Part shown: piece by piece, positions 1 through 8,927 of the stretch
Numbering within the stretch: position 1 is the first letter of the stretch
Layout: each line of letters begins with the position of its first letter
Source: Paenibacillus sp. BIHB 4019
GTDB lineage: Bacteria > Bacillota > Bacilli > Paenibacillales > Paenibacillaceae
NCBI RefSeq assembly: GCF_002741035.1
Contig: NZ_CP016808.1
Location: 3,513,501 to 3,577,500 of the forward strand
Reading direction: 5' to 3'
DNA length: 64,000 bases
Position numbers and translations under genes: made by a program
The notes under the pieces: generated by a model
The model's input: only the letters and a program-made list of their open reading frames with translations
The model's database searches: none
Told to the model about the DNA's origin: nothing

Positions 1-1686
1 CGTAATGAAGATGGGCTGCAAGATGCAGCGGAAACAGGCATCAATGGCATTATCGTTAAGCTTTATGACGATGCAAACCATGTATTGGCTGAGACCGTGA
101 CGCATGATGAAAATGGCAAGCCAGGATTTTATTTGTTTGCTGGACTGCCGCAAGGCGATTATCATGTCCAGTTCATCATTCCGGCAGAATACGGCGTAAC
201 GAAGCCGGAAGCTGGAGCGGCAGATGTGGATTCCAACAAAACGGATGGCCAAGGCATAACCGAGGTCATTACGATTGGACCAGCAGGCTGGAATGATCTG
301 ACGATTGATTTGGGTCTTGTTCCACGCGGCGAAATCGGGAATTATGTATGGCTCGACCGCAACCGTGATGGCTTGCAGAACGAAGATGAGAAAGACGGAA
401 TTAATGGCATTGTAGTGAAGCTGTATAAAGGCAGCAGCACAGGTACGCCTGTAGCTGAAACTACAACAGCGAATGATGAAAGCGGCAAGCCGGGTTATTA
501 TTTGTTCGATAATTTGCTTGCAGGCGAATATTATGTTCAATTCGTTTTGCCAAGCGATTATGTGAAAACAAGCGCGGAGCAAGGAGCGAACGCAGCTCTT
601 GATTCCAACGCAACGGATGCAGACGGCATAACAGCCAAAATCGTGATTAATGAAACGGCTGGCTGGGTTGATCATACGATTGACCTTGGCGTAGTTGCCA
701 AAGGGGTTATTGGCAATTATGTATGGTTTGACCGTAATGACAACGGCAAGCAAGATGAACTGGCTGCGGACGGACAAAATGGCGTTACCGTACAGCTTTT
801 TGATCAAAACAAAGTACAAATTGGAGAAACTACTACGGCAAATGATGCGAGTGGAAATCCTGGTTACTATTTGTTTGATCAATTGCCAGGCGGACAATAT
901 TTTGTGAAATTTATTGTGCCAGTCGGGTATATTGTAACGAAGGCTGAGGCAGACGGTGTTTCTGCTGAGGAAGATTCAAACAAACAGGTAGATGAATACA
1001 CAGAAATTATCGTTATTGGTGAAGGAGCGCCTCGTGGCTGGGAAGACTTGACGATTGACCTTGGACTTATTTATAAGCCAACTAGTCCAGGTGGCAATTC
1101 AGGCAACCCATCAGTACCAACGCCGACACCTACACCGACGCCAACAGTGACACCGTCTCCTACACCGACTCCTGTTGTAACGGAGACGCCAACAGCGACA
1201 CCGACGCCGGTTGTACCAAGTCCTGAGCAGTCAGGCACACCGACACCAGCGCCAACAGCGACTCCTGTCGTAGAGAAAGATAAGACACAGGAAAATACGC
1301 CAGTTGAAGGTAAAGTTGACGTGCCAAAAGGTGGAAATGTGGACGTTGGCAAGCAACCGGAGCATGGACAAGTAACGGTTGACGACAATGGAAAATGGGT
1401 ATATACGCCTGATCCAGGCTATACAGGCAAAGATGATTTCTCCATTATTGTAAAAGATACTGACGGCAACGAAGAGGAAATTTTGTTTGAAATTGATGTG
1501 GATGAAATCCCGCTCGGGGTAGTGGAGGATTCGGATGAAGATGGAGCTGGAAATAAGCCAGCACCGAATAACCAAGGCACACTTCCGAAGACAGGTGAGT
1601 CCAGTCAATTGCCAATTCAGCTCGCAGGTGCTGCATTAATTGCCCTCGGAGCTATATTGCTTAGAAAAAAACGCTCACGTCCTTAA
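1..1686 (+). CDS. LPKTG-anchored surface protein with SdrD-B repeats (5' partial)
   Basis: The reading frame is open from base 1, so the N-terminus lies outside the window. Three SdrD-B-like repeats of about 116 residues are visible (bases 1-327, 328-699, 700-1075). Each carries a GNYVWxDRNxDGxQ-type motif near its start and an Asp-rich, probably calcium-binding loop; the first copy is incomplete. A Pro/Thr-rich linker (1085-1260) would span the cell wall. A bacterial Ig/cadherin-like module follows (about 1300-1500). The end is a standard sortase signal: LPKTG at 1582-1596, a hydrophobic stretch, and the tail RKKRSRP. This is a cell-wall-anchored adhesin or structural protein. The sortase gene just downstream is the likely partner. 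The ligand is unknown. Confidence 0.9.
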   Translation, partial: RNEDGLQDAAETGINGIIVKLYDDANHVLAETVTHDENGKPGFYLFAGLPQGDYHVQFIIPAEYGVTKPEAGAADVDSNKTDGQGITEVITIGPAGWNDLTIDLGLVPRGEIGNYVWLDRNRDGLQNEDEKDGINGIVVKLYKGSSTGTPVAETTTANDESGKPGYYLFDNLLAGEYYVQFVLPSDYVKTSAEQGANAALDSNATDADGITAKIVINETAGWVDHTIDLGVVAKGVIGNYVWFDRNDNGKQDELAADGQNGVTVQLFDQNKVQIGETTTANDASGNPGYYLFDQLPGGQYFVKFIVPVGYIVTKAEADGVSAEEDSNKQVDEYTEIIVIGEGAPRGWEDLTIDLGLIYKPTSPGGNSGNPSVPTPTPTPTPTVTPSPTPTPVVTETPTATPTPVVPSPEQSGTPTPAPTATPVVEKDKTQENTPVEGKVDVPKGGNVDVGKQPEHGQVTVDDNGKWVYTPDPGYTGKDDFSIIVKDTDGNEEEILFEIDVDEIPLGVVEDSDEDGAGNKPAPNNQGTLPKTGESSQLPIQLAGAALIALGAILLRKKRSRP

Positions 1687-1756
1687 GCGTAATGTAGCAA
1701 GCTTTATAAGAGTAGAAAAATTTTGATACGGTACGCATTCTACTCTACACACATGG

Positions 1757-1798
1757 CCTCCAAAACGAAGATTTTACATTCGTTTTGGAGGTTTTTTT
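1757..1798 (+). terminator. Rho-independent terminator after the surface protein
   Basis: A perfect 13-bp stem (1757-1769 with 1779-1791) with a 9-base loop is followed by seven T. It separates the surface protein gene from the sortase gene, so the sortase probably has its own promoter in 1799-1902. Confidence 0.9.
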
Positions 1799-1902
1799 AT
1801 AGAAGCGTGCAGCCTGTAGAGAAACTGTAGAGCCAGGCTCTGCATAATAGAGAAGCCTATTCCGTTTAGTTAAGAAACATATAAGCAGAGGGAGTTGAGA
1901 AT

Positions 1903-2547
1903 TTGCGTAAAATCGCAATAACATTGGTAGCGCTTGGAGTGCTGCTGCTCATTTATCCGCAGTGGAATGAATGGATGGCAGATCGGGAGCAAGAGAAGCT
2001 GCTAAAAGAAGCGCTGCTGCTCATGGATACGCCCGAGCCTGTAAATACGGGGGCCGCACAAAGCTACGCACAGCTGAATGATATGCTAAATGCAGGAGAA
2101 GAAGCCGAGGATGAAGCAGCTTCCCTATTAAACGATTTTCAAAATGGCAAGCCCATTGCAACGATTACGATAGATCGTATTGATGTTTTATTACCGATTT
2201 TAGATGGCGCTACTAAGGCGAATATGAAGCATGCAGCTGTACATATGCGAGAGACCGCTATTTTTGGGGAGGAGGGCAATGCAGCTGTAGCAGCACATCG
2301 TGCCCATACAACCGGAAGGTTATTTAATCGGCTGAATGAAGTGGAAATTGGCGATGATATTGTTGTGCAGACGAGCACTGCCAAATTTATTTATAAAGTG
2401 TACGAGACGTTAATTGTGGAGCCAACCGAATTATCAGTTTTAGATAGTGTCCCGGGAGAAAATATACTTACACTCATTACCTGTGATCCGCTCATTAATC
2501 CGACGCATAGGCTAATTGTACACGCCCGTCAAATAGAGACACTTTAG
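1903..2547 (+). CDS. Sortase (class C/D-like transpeptidase)
   Basis: 214 residues with a TTG start; GGGAG lies just upstream. One N-terminal membrane helix (residues 5-20) anchors the protein. The sortase catalytic set is present: His132 (AAHRAH), Cys194 in the TLITC motif, and Arg203 in RLIVHAR. Sortases cut LPxTG-type signals and join the protein to peptidoglycan or to another subunit outside the membrane. The adjacent gene encodes an LPKTG protein, so that is the obvious substrate. The class cannot be fixed from sequence alone; the small size and TCDP context point to class C or D rather than housekeeping class A. Confidence 0.88.
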   Translation: MRKIAITLVALGVLLLIYPQWNEWMADREQEKLLKEALLLMDTPEPVNTGAAQSYAQLNDMLNAGEEAEDEAASLLNDFQNGKPIATITIDRIDVLLPILDGATKANMKHAAVHMRETAIFGEEGNAAVAAHRAHTTGRLFNRLNEVEIGDDIVVQTSTAKFIYKVYETLIVEPTELSVLDSVPGENILTLITCDPLINPTHRLIVHARQIETL

Positions 2548-2578
2548 AGGAACTCGATTAATTAATAGGAAAGAAAAA

Positions 2579-2631
2579 GCAAGGAGTAACTCTCAATCCA
2601 CGGAATAAATGGACGAAGTAGAACTCCTTGC
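2579..2631 (-). terminator. Terminator for the GGDEF gene
   Basis: A 9-bp inverted repeat (2579-2587 with 2623-2631) has a long loop. Read on the minus strand it is followed by a T-rich run. It lies between the converging sortase and GGDEF genes. Confidence 0.55.
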
Positions 2632-2640
2632 CTTTTGGCT

Positions 2641-3399
2641 TTATGGCTTAGCTTGATTAATATTGCCGTATTTTTCTTTGGGGAGCTTGCTTCTGCCTTC
2701 TCGGAAGACAAAAAATCCATTTTTGCCTTGTTTCTTGGCCACATACATCGCAGCGTCCGCTTCTTTTACAAGCATATCATGCTCAGCGTTGCGAGCTGTG
2801 CACATCCGAATACCGATACTAACCGTAATTAACACGTGATAACCTTCGACTGCATAAGGCGTCGTCAGTTTATCCAAAATTTGCGTGGCAGCCCGTTTTG
2901 CCATTATAGGATCGCAGTTTTTGAGAATCATTACGAACTCATCACCGCCAAGCCGGAATAACTCACGGCGTTTTTTAGACTCCACCTGTTGTAAGCGAAC
3001 GCTGACCTCCCGAAGCAGTGCGTCTCCAACATGATGACCGAAGCGATCATTTATTTCTTTAAAGTGATCCAGATCGAGATAGAGAATGGCCATACTTTTT
3101 TTGCTGCGATATGTTTTCCAGAATTGTTCAAGCCCATGACGATTATATAGACCAGTAATACCGTCCCTAAAAGCTAGCTTCTTCAATACTGCTCTCTCAA
3201 CAAGCATGGCACGCATTATTATGATTAGTACGGTAATGATGATGACCATAAAGGTGTTGAAGAAGAATGGAAGGTTCTGGTTAGAGTAGATTGGCTCGGG
3301 GAGTCTGAACAGTTGCGTGAAAAACAGCACCAGCATTCCCGTTATTGCGGCAATCATAATGGAGGTCGGGAAAATCTTAACCCATTTTTTTAAGCGCAT
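2641..3399 (-). CDS. Membrane-anchored diguanylate cyclase (GGDEF)
   Basis: 252 residues. Two membrane helices (about 12-30 and 45-64) form a short N-terminal anchor with almost no extracellular loop. The rest is one GGDEF domain with an intact GGDEF signature at 151-155 and a metal-binding LDLDHFKEIN segment, so it should make c-di-GMP from two GTP. The RxxD inhibitory site normally five residues before GGDEF is absent (the sequence there is KKRREL), so product inhibition through that site is unlikely. No separate sensor domain is seen. The start has a weak GGTGA ribosome site. The gene lies just downstream of the hybrid kinase on the same strand but probably has its own promoter. Confidence 0.88.
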   Translation of the reverse strand: MRLKKWVKIFPTSIMIAAITGMLVLFFTQLFRLPEPIYSNQNLPFFFNTFMVIIITVLIIIMRAMLVERAVLKKLAFRDGITGLYNRHGLEQFWKTYRSKKSMAILYLDLDHFKEINDRFGHHVGDALLREVSVRLQQVESKKRRELFRLGGDEFVMILKNCDPIMAKRAATQILDKLTTPYAVEGYHVLITVSIGIRMCTARNAEHDMLVKEADAAMYVAKKQGKNGFFVFREGRSKLPKEKYGNINQAKP

Positions 3400-3436
3400 G
3401 TTTTATCACCATATTTATTTTTTGTGTTCCCCCAAC

Positions 3437-3483
3437 ATTATACACGCAACTTCTATACAATTTCTATACTTGTTCTATAACTC
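3437..3483 (-). promoter_or_regulatory. Candidate promoter with three 11-bp phased repeats before the GGDEF gene
   Basis: On the minus strand a TATAAT -10 candidate (3442-3437) is preceded by three TATAGAA repeats spaced exactly 11 bp (TTCTATA on the plus strand at 3451, 3462 and 3473). One-turn spacing next to a -10 without a good -35 is what an activator-dependent promoter would show. The third copy overlaps the end of the upstream kinase gene. Confidence 0.45.
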
Positions 3484-6400
3484 ATTTGAATTTCCATCAT
3501 TGGCTGAGGATTTTGGGACTGTAAAGCTTACAAATGTGCCTTGCTTTTCTGTGCTTTCAATGCGTAATCCCTTGCCGTATAACTGTTTTAAGCGACGGTC
3601 AGTATTGCGCAGGCCAATCCCTCCACGGCTTTGCTCAAGCACGTTCCTAACCTTTTCCTCCTCCATACCTACCCCATTATCTATAATCGCGATTTCAATA
3701 TAATCGCCGTATTCTTTCAGGCGAATACGCACGCTGCCTCCGCTTGAACGGGCGAGCACGCCGTGACGCACGGCATTTTCTACAAGCGGCTGAATGGAAA
3801 GCGGCGGAATGCGTAGCCACGGCAGTTCATCAAGCTCCCATTCAATTTGCAGGCGATTGCCGAAGCGTTCTTTCTCTATGAAAAGATAGGAATGAAGCAG
3901 GTCGAGCTCATGCTGAAGCGGAACTACGCGCTCTGAGTTTTTCATATCAAAGCTCGCTCGCAAATATTTCCCGAATTCCTCCAGCAATTGCACCATTCGC
4001 GATTGGTCAATTACACTTAAGGAGGCAATGGAATTTAACGTATTAAATAGAAAATGGGGTTGAATCTGCGCTTGAAGCCAAGCAGCCTCAATACGCAGCC
4101 GCTCATTTACCGTTTGTTTGAGGTCAGTTAGAGCTTGTACACGAGACCTGAGCTCCATTGCATCGACAGGCTTAGTAACATAATCATTTGCCCCTGCCAT
4201 AAAACCTGTGTTGACATCCTCAGGACGGCTGCGAGCAGTTAGCAATAATATAGGAAGCTCAGAAATGCTGAATCGTTTGCGAATCGTTTGGGTCAACTCA
4301 TAGCCCGACATTTGCGGCATCATAACATCGGCGATAATGAGATCCCATTCCTTCGTTTCAAGCAGCTTGAGTGCTTCCTTGCCGCTGGTGACGGTAGCCA
4401 CTTCATAAAACTCTGAATCCAGCAAGTTGAATAATATTTTCAAGTTAACAGGATCATCATCCACGGCGAGCACAGCAGCTTTATTTTGCTGTGTTTCTGA
4501 AGCCGCTTTTCTCTGATCAAGGCGCACTAATTGCGAATCGGCGGCAATGACGGACTTTACAGATAAGGCTGCTTCAACTGCGCTTGGCAGTATAAATTCC
4601 GGTTCGTCAGCAGCTGAGTGGGGGTCAAGGAGCATGGTGAAGGTGAAAGTAGAACCTTTACCAGGGATCGAATATACCGTTAGCTTGCCTCCATGAAGCT
4701 CGACTAACTGCCTGCAAATGCTGAGTCCGAGGCCAAATCCGCCGCTCATAGCCGTCATGCTAGAATCGCCTTGCTCGTAAGCTTGGAAAATAGTGCGCTG
4801 CACGTCCGCCTCTATGCCGACGCCTGAGTCCTGTATGTGGATATAGGCTTTATCGCCAATAGCTTCTGCATGAACACTAACGTGTCCCTCGTTCGTAAAT
4901 TTAACAGCATTATGGATGAGATTAAATAAGATCTGAATCAGCCTGTTTTCATCCGCGATTATTTTAGGAAATGAACGGGAAATATTCATTTCAAGCCGGA
5001 CAGGCTTGTCCTCAGTTAAATAACGCAGCATATCGAATACACCGGAAATAATGTTTTGCAGCCGGACGCTTTCCTTATTCAAATGAATATCTCGATCCTT
5101 CAGACGCGTCACATCGAGCAAATCATTAAGCAGCAGCGACATGCGGCGTCCTACGGTGATGAGCAGCATTAAATTGTTTTTGCTTGCTTCACTAATGGAA
5201 TGGGTAGTGCTAGCCAATACGGTCTGCGCCATATTAATCATGCCATGAAGCGGATTCCTCAGCTCGTGAGAAGTATTAGCGAGAAATTCATCTTTCGCTT
5301 TATCGGCTTTTTGCAGTTTGAAAGCAAGCTGTTCCAAATTGGTTCTTGTTTGCAGAAATTGTTTGAACCAGAAGGAGGCAAAGCAGATAAAAGCAAAAAT
5401 TAAATCAAATGGATAATAAGGCAAATCCGAGCCAAATCTTAACTTGACCGAGCCCCAAAAAATGCTGGAAGCAACGCTCATAGCTGCGAATAGGAGAAAA
5501 ATCATATGCTCTTCGCCCTTAAGTGCCAGGCGCAGAATCATAATAAGAATAAAAAGAGACGGTACGGTAACTGCAGCAGCCATATAAGGTAAAAGAGTAA
5601 TTGCATAATGGAATGGCAATATTGCAATGGCAAGCGTATAAAGGAAGCATAAAAATAAATAGACCCGTACCGCTTTGCCTTTCTGATAAACAGCGAAGAA
5701 GCTTGCAGAAAACGTTAATAGCAACGTGGACGCGCCAATCATAGCAATCATTAGCCCTTTTATAGTCCAATGTAAAGAGATTGGAAGCCACATCGTAAGC
5801 AAGCGGTTGTCATCAAGAAGCGTGCCTGTCATCATGCAGAAAACCACAATGGCAAAATAAAAAAGCTCTTTCTTCCGAACTCCAAGCAAAGGCAGCAGGC
5901 CAACGTAAATAAGATGAAGCAAATAGATGACTGCGACCATAAGCTGCATAGCAATTAAAAAATTATTCTCGTATTGAACGGAGGCAAGCGTCCCAAACTT
6001 AATCGGTTTGGTTATGCCGCCCCCTGCAGGGAAATCATAATTGGACACATGCAGCACAATATTCATTTCATGTGTTCCTGTAATAGATGCGATATGGGGA
6101 TACATCTTTCCCACATGCTCTTGCTTATTTTCTGAAGGTTGACCAAGCTTGGATACAGAACGCCCGTTAACGAATAGCTCATAGCTGCTGGATACAACCA
6201 TCATTTCCATTCCATACTGGTCAACGTTATTGTCAGGCAGCAAAAGCTTGAGACGATAAGTGCCGAAGCCAAAGCCGGTACGATTTGAATTATTGTCCGA
6301 ATAACTGCCCCATGCAGCAGGAACGACAGCCCAGCTTTTGTCAGTAGGGATGGAACTAAATGGCTCAGGTGGGAGAAAAGCATCCGGATAAAACTCCCAC

Positions 6401-6591
6401 TGTCCATTAAGCCGAATCGTTTCCCCATCTATAAAATGCCAGTTGCGCAAATCAAGTACACCTTGTTTGGCAACAGGATGGACAGGGGGCTTATGCGCTG
6501 CATTCCAAGCGAAATGCAGACCAGTTAGAAAACTTGCGAATAGCAAGATATAAATGAAAAGTCTGATTTTTGGATAGTTTTTGAGTATCAT
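3475..6591 (-). CDS. Hybrid sensor kinase: 7TM sensor, HisKA/HATPase, receiver, LytS-type kinase
   Basis: 1038 residues. Order: one N-terminal helix, an extracellular jelly-roll-like domain (about 45-205) of the 7TMR-DISM type, about seven membrane helices (210-405), HisKA with SHELRNP (His near 442), HATPase (about 540-655, GGFGLGLSI), a receiver domain (about 705-825, phospho-Asp near 755 in IIADVMMPQ), and a second kinase module of the LytS type with QPHFLFNTLNS (His near 847) and a second ATPase domain (NAVRHG, GGIGLRNTDRR). Two complete kinase modules and a receiver lie in one chain with no DNA-binding domain, so output must go to another regulator, not identified here. The signal is probably an extracellular sugar or polymer (inference). 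No clear ribosome site precedes the annotated ATG. Confidence 0.88.
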   Translation of the reverse strand: MILKNYPKIRLFIYILLFASFLTGLHFAWNAAHKPPVHPVAKQGVLDLRNWHFIDGETIRLNGQWEFYPDAFLPPEPFSSIPTDKSWAVVPAAWGSYSDNNSNRTGFGFGTYRLKLLLPDNNVDQYGMEMMVVSSSYELFVNGRSVSKLGQPSENKQEHVGKMYPHIASITGTHEMNIVLHVSNYDFPAGGGITKPIKFGTLASVQYENNFLIAMQLMVAVIYLLHLIYVGLLPLLGVRKKELFYFAIVVFCMMTGTLLDDNRLLTMWLPISLHWTIKGLMIAMIGASTLLLTFSASFFAVYQKGKAVRVYLFLCFLYTLAIAILPFHYAITLLPYMAAAVTVPSLFILIMILRLALKGEEHMIFLLFAAMSVASSIFWGSVKLRFGSDLPYYPFDLIFAFICFASFWFKQFLQTRTNLEQLAFKLQKADKAKDEFLANTSHELRNPLHGMINMAQTVLASTTHSISEASKNNLMLLITVGRRMSLLLNDLLDVTRLKDRDIHLNKESVRLQNIISGVFDMLRYLTEDKPVRLEMNISRSFPKIIADENRLIQILFNLIHNAVKFTNEGHVSVHAEAIGDKAYIHIQDSGVGIEADVQRTIFQAYEQGDSSMTAMSGGFGLGLSICRQLVELHGGKLTVYSIPGKGSTFTFTMLLDPHSAADEPEFILPSAVEAALSVKSVIAADSQLVRLDQRKAASETQQNKAAVLAVDDDPVNLKILFNLLDSEFYEVATVTSGKEALKLLETKEWDLIIADVMMPQMSGYELTQTIRKRFSISELPILLLTARSRPEDVNTGFMAGANDYVTKPVDAMELRSRVQALTDLKQTVNERLRIEAAWLQAQIQPHFLFNTLNSIASLSVIDQSRMVQLLEEFGKYLRASFDMKNSERVVPLQHELDLLHSYLFIEKERFGNRLQIEWELDELPWLRIPPLSIQPLVENAVRHGVLARSSGGSVRIRLKEYGDYIEIAIIDNGVGMEEEKVRNVLEQSRGGIGLRNTDRRLKQLYGKGLRIESTEKQGTFVSFTVPKSSANDGNSNEL

Positions 6592-6661
6592 ATTAGTTAT
6601 AATTCGACAGAAATAGACAAGTTCCTTTACAGGGAAAATCTAGGGGAAACAGAAACCAGTT

Positions 6662-7546
6662 TTATGAAGTGATTACTTTTTGCTTATGCTGAAAATGTGC
6701 CGGAATTCGTTCTAGCAGACTGTCTGCATAGATGCTTCCAAGCTCCAGCTTTGGTATATGGATATAGCCGATATAGCATCCGCATTTCTTCATGCCGCAA
6801 GGCCGTTCTGCGGATAAGCCTTCCAGTCCGTCTCGATAGAGTTGACCGATAATACGCCGATCTTTGTAGCAATGTTTGACGACACCGCTTCCTTGAACAT
6901 AAAACACAGAGGAGCCAGCGGAGCAGCGTTGCCCGAAGCTATCGTAATCTCTTGTATTCCATAGAAAATAAGGATCAACGGCTTCAAGCCGTACAATTTC
7001 CGCCTCTGTGTAATAATTGGGCTTATCTTTAAAAGCATTCACCCAAACGTATACATCCTCTGGCAGGCTGCTCCGCAGCGCTTCAATTTGCTCAAAGGCG
7101 CTCCGCAGCCCTACCGTTCCAACGCTAAAATTAAGCCCTTGTTGGTACAATTGCATGCATTGTGACAGCATCTGGCTAAGCGTCGTCTGACCGGGGTGGT
7201 AAGTAACCCAAAAAGCAGCTTTCTCCGGGTTTAGCCGGTTTGTCCAGTCCAGCTTCGTAGAGAGATTTGTCTGAACAGCTACTTTGGAAACATGGGACAT
7301 ATGTGACAGCTCAATCATAGCCTCGCGGTACCAGCGATGGATCAGGGCTTCGCCATAAGGGTTGAAAAAAATAGACAATTCATGGCCGGCGCGACCTTGC
7401 TCCCGAACCCAATCCATGAACGTATGCAATTGCTCCTCATCCTTGCGAAGCGTAGCGGAACTGTCTTTATTTTTGCTAAATGGGCAGTAGGGACAGTCAT
7501 AGTTGCAGGAAGAAAGCGATCCCCGAAAATACAGCACCGCCTTCAT
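6662..7546 (-). CDS. STM4011-family radical SAM protein
   Basis: 294 residues. A CX3CX2C cluster motif (Cys14, Cys18, Cys21) at the extreme N-terminus binds a 4Fe-4S cluster and S-adenosylmethionine. A second group of cysteines near the C-terminus (CGMKKCGCYIG, plus nearby CYKD and QRCSAG) may hold an auxiliary cluster, as in SPASM/twitch enzymes. It is the last gene of the five-gene set and overlaps the preceding gene by ATGA. This family takes its name from the Salmonella STM4011-STM4015 cluster, which has no assigned function. The substrate is unknown; two radical SAM enzymes beside an ATP-grasp and a hydrolase suggest modification of a peptide or small molecule (inference). Confidence 0.85.
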   Translation of the reverse strand: MKAVLYFRGSLSSCNYDCPYCPFSKNKDSSATLRKDEEQLHTFMDWVREQGRAGHELSIFFNPYGEALIHRWYREAMIELSHMSHVSKVAVQTNLSTKLDWTNRLNPEKAAFWVTYHPGQTTLSQMLSQCMQLYQQGLNFSVGTVGLRSAFEQIEALRSSLPEDVYVWVNAFKDKPNYYTEAEIVRLEAVDPYFLWNTRDYDSFGQRCSAGSSVFYVQGSGVVKHCYKDRRIIGQLYRDGLEGLSAERPCGMKKCGCYIGYIHIPKLELGSIYADSLLERIPAHFQHKQKVITS

Positions 7547-8907
7547 GACAGCTCGTACCCTTCCATCAATTCTCTAATTTCACCAGAAATAAATTCATCG
7601 CCGATTGCATCGGAATAAGCCATGCCAAGCTCCGTTAGACGAAGGGTTTGCCCGGCGTCCATTATTTGCGCAAAACCGAGTTGAATCAGTTCAGCCAGTT
7701 CGGAGTGATCGGCTAGTGCTTCGCTGCCAAAACGTTCTGAATAGCTTGCAAGTAACAAGCCTTCGGCATGCAGCAGCGCTTTTAAAACAAACCGCCGCTT
7801 CTGTTCAGCGACATTTAATATAAATCCGTAATTCGCGGATTGGAAATTTTCTGTGGAAACATAATCGGCAATGATGCTTCTTGTAGCCGCTGCGCTTACA
7901 CCATAACGGGATGCATAGTGCACTTCACGCGTATAAGAGCGCGCACCGCAGCCGAGTCCTGCCATACCTTCCTCCTGACAGCTAAACGGTAAAATATTTT
8001 TGTGCGTAAACGTTATTTCTTTAGCGAACCGCCGCATGGAAAATTGCTTATAGCCTGCCGCCTTAAGGCGTTCGCATGCAATATGATAGAGTTCCAGCCG
8101 TGCATCGATGCCTTGGCGCTGAATTTGGTCTGGTTTTAGAATAGTATGCTCTCGCGTATATAACGGGTAAATGAAAATTTCTCCTGGAGAGAAGCTAATT
8201 GCTTTCTCTAGCGAATAAATCCATGAATCGGTCGTTTGGCCCGGCAAACCATAAATCAGATCAATGTTCAGCAATGGAAAATCAAAAGCTTGCAGCATAG
8301 TAATGGCTTGTTCAGCAAGCTTAGGCTTCTGCGGGCGATAAATCGCTGAGGCCTCTTCATCGATAAAGCTTTGCACACCAATGCTGACCCGGTCAGTTCG
8401 GCGGTCTTTTAAAATTTGCAGCCGCTCTTCACTTACTGTATCAGGAGAGGTTTCCACGGAAATAGACGCCTGCGATGTATCCAGCCCCATAATATCTTCG
8501 GCAATTGTGAACAGCCGATTTAGCTGAGTAGCTTCAAGCAGCGTAGGCGTGCCGCCGCCAATGGCGAAGCGGGAAAAAGGCTTTCCTGTAATAATAGGAG
8601 CCCACTGCAAAGCTTGGCGTTCAAGTGCGTCTACATACTGCTCATGCACATGGGTACGGCGATCAGGCAGCGTAAATAAATTGCAGAATCCGCAGCGCAC
8701 GCCACAGAAAGGGATATGCATATATAAAAAATAATAATCAGCCGGTTCGTGCTTCCAGAGCTCATCAAGGGGCAACGCCGGCGTTATTGGCCGATAAGCA
8801 GTCTTATGCGGATAGGAATAAAGATAGGAGCGGTAAGGGGAGGCGAACCAGCGCTTGCCCCATTCCGGCAAATCTGCTGGTCTCGTTAGTGATGTTGGCA
8901 TAGACAT
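7543..8907 (-). CDS. STM4012-family radical SAM protein (HemW-like)
   Basis: 454 residues from the start chosen here. The ATG at 8907 has GGAG at a good distance; an in-frame ATG at 8928 has no ribosome site. The motif FCGVRCGFC gives the CX3CX2C cluster (Cys68, 72, 75). The GGGTPT and ETSPDT segments and the overall layout match the HemN/HemW group of oxygen-independent coproporphyrinogen oxidase-like proteins. Here it lies in the STM4011-4015 cluster, so a heme role is not implied. It overlaps the STM4011 gene by 4 bases, so the two are probably made together. Confidence 0.86.
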   Translation of the reverse strand: MSMPTSLTRPADLPEWGKRWFASPYRSYLYSYPHKTAYRPITPALPLDELWKHEPADYYFLYMHIPFCGVRCGFCNLFTLPDRRTHVHEQYVDALERQALQWAPIITGKPFSRFAIGGGTPTLLEATQLNRLFTIAEDIMGLDTSQASISVETSPDTVSEERLQILKDRRTDRVSIGVQSFIDEEASAIYRPQKPKLAEQAITMLQAFDFPLLNIDLIYGLPGQTTDSWIYSLEKAISFSPGEIFIYPLYTREHTILKPDQIQRQGIDARLELYHIACERLKAAGYKQFSMRRFAKEITFTHKNILPFSCQEEGMAGLGCGARSYTREVHYASRYGVSAAATRSIIADYVSTENFQSANYGFILNVAEQKRRFVLKALLHAEGLLLASYSERFGSEALADHSELAELIQLGFAQIMDAGQTLRLTELGMAYSDAIGDEFISGEIRELMEGYELS

Positions 8908-8927
8908 CCGGCATCTCTCCTCTTTCA

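Noticed and set aside
1085..1260. Simple-sequence repeat that could cause phase variation
   Set aside because: The Pro/Thr-rich stretch is repetitive in protein but its codons vary, with no long perfect DNA repeat.
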